Below are positions 15,244 through 20,862 of a stretch of DNA of 34,487 nt, piece after piece. This stretch comes from Pseudonocardia sp. GTDB taxonomy: Bacteria; Actinomycetota; Actinomycetes; Mycobacteriales; Pseudonocardiaceae. Position 1 is the first letter of the stretch. Each line of letters begins with the position of its first letter. The notes beneath the pieces are model-generated. The model saw only the letters and a program-made list of their open reading frames with translations. It searched no databases and was not told the DNA's origin. The position numbers and the translations under genes are program-made. The stretch covers positions 1 to 34,487 of the forward strand of contig NZ_JAJCYB010000037.1 of assembly GCF_029263155.1 (NCBI RefSeq), given 5' to 3'.

Positions 15244-16404
15244 TCACCGCCGGTCGGGTTGGGTGTCCAACCAGGCAAGGATCGATTCGGTGTGCTCGCC
15301 GACGGCCGGGATCGGGTCCATCCGCGGCGGCCGGTCGGGCAGCGTGATCGGCGGGAGCAGCGCCCGCACCGGGCCGCCGGGCGAGTCGACCGTCCTCCAG
15401 CGGTCGCGGGCGGCGAGCTGCGGGTGCCGCAGCACGTCGGCCACCTCGCGGCGCCGACCGTGGGCGATCCGGGCGTCGGTGAGCCGGGCGGTGAGCTGCT
15501 CGCCGGTCAGCTCGGCGAGCACCGCGTCGATCTCGGCGTGCAGCGCGGGCCGGTTCGCGACGCGCCGGGAGCCGCTGTCGAAGCGCGGGTCCGCCGCCAG
15601 CTCCGGCAGCTCCAGGACCGAGCCGCAGAAGGCGACCCACTCGCGCTCGTTCTGGATCCCCACCACGACCTCCGTGCCGTCGCCCGCCGCGAACGTCCCG
15701 TACGGCGCGATCGCGGAGTGGCTGGTACCGCTGCGGCGCGGCGCGGACCCGCCGCCCGCCGTGTAGTGCAGCGGGAAGCCCATCCACTCGACGAGTGCGT
15801 CGAACAGGCTGATCTCCACGTGGGTGCCCGCCCCGGTCCGCTCGCGGTCGTAGAGCGCGGCGAGGATGCCGGCGAACGCGTACATCCCGGCCCCGATGTC
15901 GGCGGCCGGGATGCCCGCCTTGGCCGGCTCGTCGGGGGTCCCGGTCACCGACACCAGGCCCGCCTCGGACTGGATCAGCAGGTCGTAGGCCTTGGCGTCG
16001 CGGTAGGGGCCGGTGGGGCCGTAGCCGGAGATCGAGCACGTGATCAGCCGCGGGTGGCGCTCCCGCAGCTCGTCGGCGCCGAGACCCAGGCGCTCGGCCG
16101 CTCCGGGGGCGAAGTTCTGGACGAAGACGTCGGCGTGCTCCAGCAGCCGGTGCACGACGTCGGCCTGGGACTTGAGGTCCAGCGCGATCGATTCCTTGGA
16201 GCGGTTGAGCCACACGAAGTGGCTGGACTGTCCGGCGACGGTCTCGTCGTAGCGGCGGGCGAAGTCGCCCTCCCCCGGACGTTCCACCTTGATCACCCGA
16301 GCCCCCAGCTCGGCGAGCTGGCGGGTGGCGAAGGGGGCGGCGACAGCCTGCTCGCAGGACACGATCACGATTCCGTTCAAGGGCAGCACGCCCGGTATTG
16401 TCAC
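15244..16404 (-). CDS. CaiB/BaiF family CoA-transferase (class III)
   Basis: From GTG 16404 the product is 386 residues, the usual length for this family; GTG 16389 is an alternative. It opens with the family start P-L-N-G-I-V-I-V-S followed by E-L-G-A-R-V-I-K-V-E-R-P-G-E-G-D, and has the N-R-S-K-E-S-I-A-L-D-L-K block. The catalytic aspartate that forms the acyl anhydride is in K-A-Y-D-L-L-I-Q-S-E-A-G. Class III enzymes move CoA between carboxylic acids (formyl-CoA/oxalate, carnitine and others); the substrate cannot be assigned because no partner enzyme is nearby. It starts only 24 bases from the divergent sensor kinase. Confidence 0.9.
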   Translation of the reverse strand: MTIPGVLPLNGIVIVSCEQAVAAPFATRQLAELGARVIKVERPGEGDFARRYDETVAGQSSHFVWLNRSKESIALDLKSQADVVHRLLEHADVFVQNFAPGAAERLGLGADELRERHPRLITCSISGYGPTGPYRDAKAYDLLIQSEAGLVSVTGTPDEPAKAGIPAADIGAGMYAFAGILAALYDRERTGAGTHVEISLFDALVEWMGFPLHYTAGGGSAPRRSGTSHSAIAPYGTFAAGDGTEVVVGIQNEREWVAFCGSVLELPELAADPRFDSGSRRVANRPALHAEIDAVLAELTGEQLTARLTDARIAHGRRREVADVLRHPQLAARDRWRTVDSPGGPVRALLPPITLPDRPPRMDPIPAVGEHTESILAWLDTQPDRR

Positions 16405-16428
16405 GCTCGACACGATCGGGTGGTGCAG

Positions 16429-17946
16429 ATGACCTCCACGGTTCGGCCGGCCACCTCCGTGGTGAGCGTCACGACGCGCCCCGCCGCGCCCGACGCGGCC
16501 ACGGTCGAGCACCGGCTGGGCCTGCCCGCCAGGGCGCGGATCATGGCCTGGCTGCTGCTGCTGCTCACCGTGGCGCTCGTCTCGGTCGTCCTCGTCACGC
16601 GCAACCTGCTGCTCGCCGACCTGGACGCCGAGATCACCGCGGAGCTGCAGCAGGAGTCGGAGGAGTTCACCCAGTTCGTCGACGTCGGGGTGAACCCGGA
16701 GACCGGCCTGCCGTTCGCGAACGCCGTCGAGCTCATGAAGATCCACCTGGAGCGGCAGCGACCGGGCGAGGACCAGGTTCAGGTCGGGGTCTTCGCCGAC
16801 GGCACCTCGCCGCAGGCCCAGGGCCGGGCGAGCCGGCTGGAGGCGATGGACGCCGACGTCCTCGCCACGATCCTGGCGGCCACGGTGAACGCCGGTGAGG
16901 TCACCACCGCGGAGGGGCCGGTGCGCTGGGCGCGCACCCCGCTGGACATCGACCCCGACGCCGTCGACGGCTACTTCATCGTCGGCGAGCTGCTCGACCC
17001 GCCACGCGCCGACATCGACGAGTCCATCCGCACGCTCGCGATCGTCAGCGCGATCGGGCTGCTACTGGCCGGCGTCGCGTCGTGGATCGTGTCCGGGCAG
17101 ATCCTCGCGCCGCTGCGGCTGGTCCGGCGCACCGCCGAGGAGATCACCGAGGACGACCTGTCCCGGCGCATCCCGGTCACCGGGAACGACGACCTCTCGG
17201 CGCTCGCCGACCGCTTCAACGCCATGCTCGACCGGCTGCAGCGGGCGTTCGCCACGCAGCGCGAGTTCGTCGACGACGCCGGGCACGAGCTGCGCACCCC
17301 CATCACGATCATCCGCGGCAACCTCGAGGTCATGGGCCTGGGCAACCTCCCGGGAGCCCCGACCGAACGGGCGGAGGTGGTGCGGCTGTGCACCGATGAG
17401 CTGGACCGGATGAGCCGCATCGTCGAGGACCTGCTGGTGCTGGCCAAGTCCGAGCGCCCGGACTTCGTCCGGCCCGCTCCGGTGGAGCTGGCCGAGCTGA
17501 CCAGCGACATCGACGCCAAGGTGCGCTCGCTGGCCGATCGGCACTGGGTGCTGGAGACCTGCGGCGAGGGTGCGGTCCGCATCGACGCGCAGCGCATCAC
17601 GCAGGCCGTGGTGCAGTTCGCGCAGAACGCGGTGCAGCACACCGAGGTCGGGGCGACCATCCGCATCGGCTCCGCGGTCGAGCGGCGGGCGGGCGTCGAC
17701 ACGGTGTCGGTGTGGGTCGCCGACACCGGGCCGGGGGTGCGGGCCGAGGACGCGGAGGGGATCTTCGAGCGGTTCTCGCGAGGGTCGACCGGCGGGGCGC
17801 GCAGCCACCGCAGCGGAGCGGGACTGGGGCTCGCGATCGTGCGGGCCATCGCCGAGGCCCACGGGGGGCGGGTCCGTCTGGACTCGGTGCCCGGTGCGGG
17901 GGCCCGGTTCACGATCGAGGTGCCGGCGGCGCCGCCCGCCGGCTGA
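16429..17946 (+). CDS. Orphan sensor histidine kinase
   Basis: From ATG 16429 the product is 505 residues; GTG 16423 would add two residues. It has two membrane segments (about 38-58 and 205-227) around an extracellular sensor domain of about 145 residues. A HAMP domain follows, then a HisKA domain with the phosphate-accepting His286 in D-D-A-G-H-E-L-R-T-P. The ATPase domain has F-A-Q-N-A-V-Q-H-T (N box), V-A-D-T-G-P-G-V (G1) and G-A-G-L-G-L-A-I-V (G2). The H-box form and layout match group I HAMP kinases. The expected neighbouring response regulator is missing: upstream is a divergent CoA-transferase and downstream a convergent gene. The partner must be elsewhere. Confidence 0.93.
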   Translation: MTSTVRPATSVVSVTTRPAAPDAATVEHRLGLPARARIMAWLLLLLTVALVSVVLVTRNLLLADLDAEITAELQQESEEFTQFVDVGVNPETGLPFANAVELMKIHLERQRPGEDQVQVGVFADGTSPQAQGRASRLEAMDADVLATILAATVNAGEVTTAEGPVRWARTPLDIDPDAVDGYFIVGELLDPPRADIDESIRTLAIVSAIGLLLAGVASWIVSGQILAPLRLVRRTAEEITEDDLSRRIPVTGNDDLSALADRFNAMLDRLQRAFATQREFVDDAGHELRTPITIIRGNLEVMGLGNLPGAPTERAEVVRLCTDELDRMSRIVEDLLVLAKSERPDFVRPAPVELAELTSDIDAKVRSLADRHWVLETCGEGAVRIDAQRITQAVVQFAQNAVQHTEVGATIRIGSAVERRAGVDTVSVWVADTGPGVRAEDAEGIFERFSRGSTGGARSHRSGAGLGLAIVRAIAEAHGGRVRLDSVPGAGARFTIEVPAAPPAG

Positions 17947-17980
17947 GGCGACGCTCCGGCCCCGGCTGCTCGCGCGGGGC

Positions 17981-18739
17981 TCAGCCGTCGTCCCCGTCGT
18001 CCCCGTCGTCGTCACCGTCGTCGTCCCCGTCGTCCCCGTCGTCGTCGGCGGTCGCCGCGGGGACCGCAACGCGATCGTCGTCATCGTCGTCCCCACCGCC
18101 GGGTACGTCGCCATCGTCGCCGCCGCCGGGTGCGGGCGCGTCGTCGTCATCGCCGTCCCCGCCACCGGGCACGTCGTCATCGTCGTCGCCGCCGGGTGCG
18201 GGCGCGTCGTCGTCATCGCCGCCACCGGGCAGGGGGGTGTCGTCATCGTCGCCCGGCGCCGGCCCGCCGTCGTCATCGTCGCCCCCACCACCGACCGGCG
18301 CCGGAGCGGCGCCACCCCCGAGAGTGGGGCTGCCCCCGAGAGTGGGGCTGTCGTCGTCGCCCGTACCGACCGGGCTCGCGGTCCCGCCGCCGGCCGGCGC
18401 GGGATCGGCGGGGGCCGCCCCCGGGAACGCGGTCCCGGAGCCGCCCTGCCCGAGGCCGACCGGTGATCCCGGCACACCGCGCCCGTCGAGCGGGACCGGA
18501 CCAGGCGCGCTCAGGCCGACCAGCCCCTCCAGCCGGGGCACGCCACCGGGCAGGACCGGGACGGCCCGGTCGGCGTCGCCCCCGTCGACCCGCACGGCGT
18601 CGGGGCCGAGCCAGCCGTCGGAGATCCCGATGGTCGCCATCCCGACGACGACGGGGAACGCAAGCACGACCGCGGCGACGCCCCGCCGGCGCCCGCGCCC
18701 GGGCACGGTGCTCTGCTGATGCTCCTGCACGACGACCAC
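17981..18739 (-). CDS. Membrane-anchored protein with Asp/Gly/Pro repeat tail
   Basis: From GTG 18739 the product is 252 residues; GTG 18730 is an alternative. An Arg-rich start (G-R-G-R-R-R-G) precedes one hydrophobic segment (about 20-40, V-A-A-V-V-L-A-F-P-V-V-V-G), so the rest is probably outside the membrane. Residues 45-125 are Pro/Gly-rich with no known domain. The last 110 residues consist almost wholly of Asp, Gly, Pro and Ala in imperfect 22-residue repeats of the kind D-D-D-D-A-P-A-P-G-G-D-D-D-D-D-V-P. This tail would be disordered and strongly negative, and could bind cations. It is not the G-G-x-G-x-D RTX repeat. No known family was recognised. It ends 34 bases from the kinase stop, in convergent orientation. 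Confidence 0.65.
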   Translation of the reverse strand: MVVVQEHQQSTVPGRGRRRGVAAVVLAFPVVVGMATIGISDGWLGPDAVRVDGGDADRAVPVLPGGVPRLEGLVGLSAPGPVPLDGRGVPGSPVGLGQGGSGTAFPGAAPADPAPAGGGTASPVGTGDDDSPTLGGSPTLGGGAAPAPVGGGGDDDDGGPAPGDDDDTPLPGGGDDDDAPAPGGDDDDDVPGGGDGDDDDAPAPGGGDDGDVPGGGDDDDDDRVAVPAATADDDGDDGDDDGDDDGDDGDDG

Positions 18740-18832
18740 TGTCGCGCAGCGGATCTACCCGTGGATGAGGCCGGGATGAGAGAACTCTTACCGGCGCACC
18801 CGTGACGACGCGCCCGGCAGCCCCCCATCGTG

Positions 18833-18846
18833 TTAGGGTGACCTAA
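18833..18846 (+). promoter_or_regulatory. Candidate IdeR/DtxR iron box
   Basis: TTAGGGTGACCTAA is a dyad with TTAGG and CCTAA arms. It matches 12 of the last 14 bases of the usual 19-base IdeR/DmdR site TTAGGTTAGGCTAACCTAA. The left five bases match poorly. It ends 19 bases before the start of a siderophore-reductase gene, which is where an iron-dependent repressor should act. Confidence 0.65.
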
Positions 18847-18865
18847 GTCAACGAGGGAGGTGCCC

Positions 18866-19657
18866 GTGTACGGCACGGTCGAGGACATCGAGCAGCTGAC
18901 CCCGCACATGGTGCGCGTCGTGCTCGGCGGGGAGGGCCTGGACGGGTTCGCCGCGGGCACGTGCACCGACCACTACGTCAAGCTGATGTTCCCCCCTCCC
19001 GGGGCGCCCTACACGGTGCCGTTCGACGCCGAGCAGGTGCGCGCCGAGCTGCCCCGCGAGCAGTGGCCGGTCATGCGCACGTACTCGGTGCGGGCGTGGG
19101 AGGCGGGCCGGCTCACGATCGACTTCGTCGTGCACGGCGACACCGGGGTGGCCGGACCGTGGGCGCAGTCCGCCCGGCCGGGCGACCTGCTGCAGTTCCG
19201 CGGCCCCGGCGGGGCCTACTCCCCCGACCCGGCCGCCGACTGGCACCTGCTGGCCGGTGACGAGAGCGCGCTCCCCGCCATCAGCGTGTCGCTCGCCCGG
19301 ATCCCGGCCGGCGCGCCCGTGCACGTGTTCGTCGAGGTCGACGGCCCGGCCGACGAGCTCCTCCTCGACTGCCCCGGCGACCTGCACCTCACCTGGCTGC
19401 ACCGCGAGTCCGACCCCGCCGCCCCCGACCTGCTGCTGCGTGCCGTGGAGAAGCTGGAGTTCCCGCACGGGCGGGTCCACGCCTTCGTACACGGCGAGGC
19501 GGTGGCCACCCGGGCCCTGCGCCGCCACCTGCTCGGAGACCGCCGGGTCCCGCGGGCCGACCTGTCGGTGTCGGGCTACTGGCGCCGCTCGTTCACCGAG
19601 GACGGCTGGCAGTCGAGCAAGGCCGAGTGGAACCGCGCGGTGGAAGCGGACGTATGA
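18866..19657 (+). CDS. Siderophore-interacting protein (FAD-dependent ferric-siderophore reductase)
   Basis: I choose GTG 18866: AGGGAGG ends 5 bases before it, whereas the upstream GTG 18860 overlaps that ribosome site. The product is 263 residues. The FAD-binding motif R71-T-Y-S-V-R76 and following W are visible. Next come the L-Q-F-R-G-P-G-G-A-Y phosphate-binding turn, the nucleotide domain (L-L-A-G-D-E-S-A-L-P-A-I), and the family's closing G-Y-W-R-R-S-F-T-E-D-G-W. Members such as ViuB and FscN reduce ferric siderophores in the cytosol to release iron. The candidate iron box just upstream supports control by iron. Its stop overlaps the start of the methyltransferase gene (ATGA). Confidence 0.92.
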   Translation: MYGTVEDIEQLTPHMVRVVLGGEGLDGFAAGTCTDHYVKLMFPPPGAPYTVPFDAEQVRAELPREQWPVMRTYSVRAWEAGRLTIDFVVHGDTGVAGPWAQSARPGDLLQFRGPGGAYSPDPAADWHLLAGDESALPAISVSLARIPAGAPVHVFVEVDGPADELLLDCPGDLHLTWLHRESDPAAPDLLLRAVEKLEFPHGRVHAFVHGEAVATRALRRHLLGDRRVPRADLSVSGYWRRSFTEDGWQSSKAEWNRAVEADV

Positions 19658-20442
19658 GCGTCGGAGCGGTGTTCGACGCCTCGGCCGCAGGGTTCGCCGT
19701 CTGGACCCCGCTGCTGTGGGACCCGGTCGGCGCCGCCACCGTCGAGGTCGTCGGGCCGCGACCCGGCGAGCGCGTGCTCGACGCCTGCTGCGGTGCCGGG
19801 GCCGCCGCGCTGCCCGCCGCCCGCGCGGTCGGGCCGGGCGGGCACGTCGACGCCGTCGACCTGGCCGGGGCGCTCGTCGACGCCGGGCGCGACCGCGCGC
19901 CCGGCGTCGCGTTCCACACCGCCGACGTCACCACCTGGACCGCACCCGCCTACGACGTCGTCACGTGCGTGTTCGGCGTGTTCTTCCTGCCCGACATGGA
20001 CGCGGGCACCGCGCACCTGCTGGGCCTGCTGCGCCCTGGCGGGCGGATCGCGGTGACCACCTGGGCGGCCGGGTCGGTGGAGCCGCTGGTCGGCCCGTTC
20101 GCCCAGGCCGCGATCGCCGAGCACGCGGCCGCCGGGAACCCGCCGCCCGCGCCGCTGTGGCAGCGCGACGCGGCGGCGCGCGTCGACTCGGCGGACAAGC
20201 TGTCCGCCTGGCTTGCCGAGGTCGGCGCCGGGGACATCGCCGTGCGCACCTTCGCCCACGACGTCGCGGTCACCCCGGCACTGGGCTGGGAGCTCTGCGT
20301 CGGTTCCGGGGCCCGCGCCCTGATCGACGGCCTGGACCGCGCTGCCGTGGCCCGCGTCCACGAGCGCTACCTCACCGACCTGGCCGTCGACACGTTCGCG
20401 ATCCGCGCCCTGATCGGCACCGGCGTACGCTGCACGCCGTGA
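19654..20442 (+). CDS. Class I SAM-dependent methyltransferase
   Basis: ATG 19654 overlaps the previous stop (ATGA), so I prefer it over the in-frame ATG 19627; the product is 262 residues. Motif I is V-L-D-A-C-C-G-A-G (41-49). An acidic V-D-L-A-G-A follows (ribose-binding position), then the post-I C-V-F-G-V-F-F-L and L-L-R-P-G-G-R-I-A-V-T-T-W. This is the UbiE/Methyltransf_11 pattern acting on small molecules. Lying behind a siderophore reductase and the iron box, it may modify a siderophore or related metabolite, but that rests on context alone. The conserved Cys set of ArsM arsenite methyltransferases is not evident, despite the ArsC-like gene that follows. Confidence 0.83.
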   Translation: MSVGAVFDASAAGFAVWTPLLWDPVGAATVEVVGPRPGERVLDACCGAGAAALPAARAVGPGGHVDAVDLAGALVDAGRDRAPGVAFHTADVTTWTAPAYDVVTCVFGVFFLPDMDAGTAHLLGLLRPGGRIAVTTWAAGSVEPLVGPFAQAAIAEHAAAGNPPPAPLWQRDAAARVDSADKLSAWLAEVGAGDIAVRTFAHDVAVTPALGWELCVGSGARALIDGLDRAAVARVHERYLTDLAVDTFAIRALIGTGVRCTP

Positions 20443-20780
20443 TCGTCTGGCACAACCCCCGCTGTTCGAAGAGCCGTGGCGTGCTGCAGGTGCTCGCCGA
20501 GGCCGGCGTCACCCCCGAGGTGGTGCGCTACCTCGACACCCCGCCCTCGCGCGCCGAGATCGAGGACGTGCTGCGGCGGCTGGGCACCGACGACCCCGCG
20601 GTGCTCGTGCGCACCGGCGAGGCCGCCTACCGCGAGCTCGGGCTCACCGGCGCCGACCGGGACACGCTGCTCGACGCGCTGGCCACGCACCCGTCGCTGA
20701 TCGAGCGGCCGGTGGTGATCGACGGCGACCGGGCGGTGCTCGCCCGCCCGCCCGAGCGGGTCCGCGAGCTCCTGCCGTAG
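20439..20780 (+). CDS. ArsC-family (glutaredoxin-type) reductase
   Basis: GTG 20439 overlaps the preceding stop (GTGA); the product is 113 residues, the normal length for this family. The active-site loop is H-N-P-R-C9-S-K-S-R, with the catalytic Cys in place, and the second block E-R-P-V-V-I-D-G is present. Members reduce arsenate using glutaredoxin and glutathione; many homologues are instead Spx/YffB-like proteins of unknown role. Since actinobacteria use mycothiol, a true arsenate reductase of this type is uncertain. Third gene of the siderophore reductase operon. A strong hairpin begins 5 bases after the stop. Confidence 0.85.
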   Translation: MIVWHNPRCSKSRGVLQVLAEAGVTPEVVRYLDTPPSRAEIEDVLRRLGTDDPAVLVRTGEAAYRELGLTGADRDTLLDALATHPSLIERPVVIDGDRAVLARPPERVRELLP

Positions 20781-20785
20781 CGGCC

Positions 20786-20838
20786 GCAACGAACGGCACT
20801 CCGGTCCACCAGGAGTGGACGGACGTGCCGTTCGTTGC
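20786..20838. terminator. Long hairpin between convergent genes, candidate two-way terminator
   Basis: Arms GCAACGAACGGCAC (20786-20799) and GTGCCGTTCGTTGC (20825-20838) pair perfectly. With the same centre, GTCCAC (20804-20809) pairs with GTGGAC (20815-20820) around a 5-base loop. There is no T tract, as is common in actinobacteria. It lies between the arsC-like gene and the lipid fusion gene and is unrelated to elements A-C. Confidence 0.7.
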
Positions 20839-20862
20839 ACCGTGACGCTGCCGGTGCCGGGC

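Noticed and set aside
17981..18300. RTX-type calcium-binding repeats
   Set aside because: The repeats are runs of Asp with Pro-Gly, not the G-G-x-G-x-D-x-U-x nonapeptide.
17712..18719. Plus-strand Pro/Ser-rich frame opposite the Asp-rich gene
   Set aside because: It would start inside the kinase gene and read the repeat as Ser/Pro runs; the minus strand has a proper start and membrane segment.
19654..20780. Arsenic resistance pair (ArsM plus ArsC)
   Set aside because: The methyltransferase lacks an evident ArsM cysteine set, no arsR or arsB is near, and the unit sits behind an iron box.
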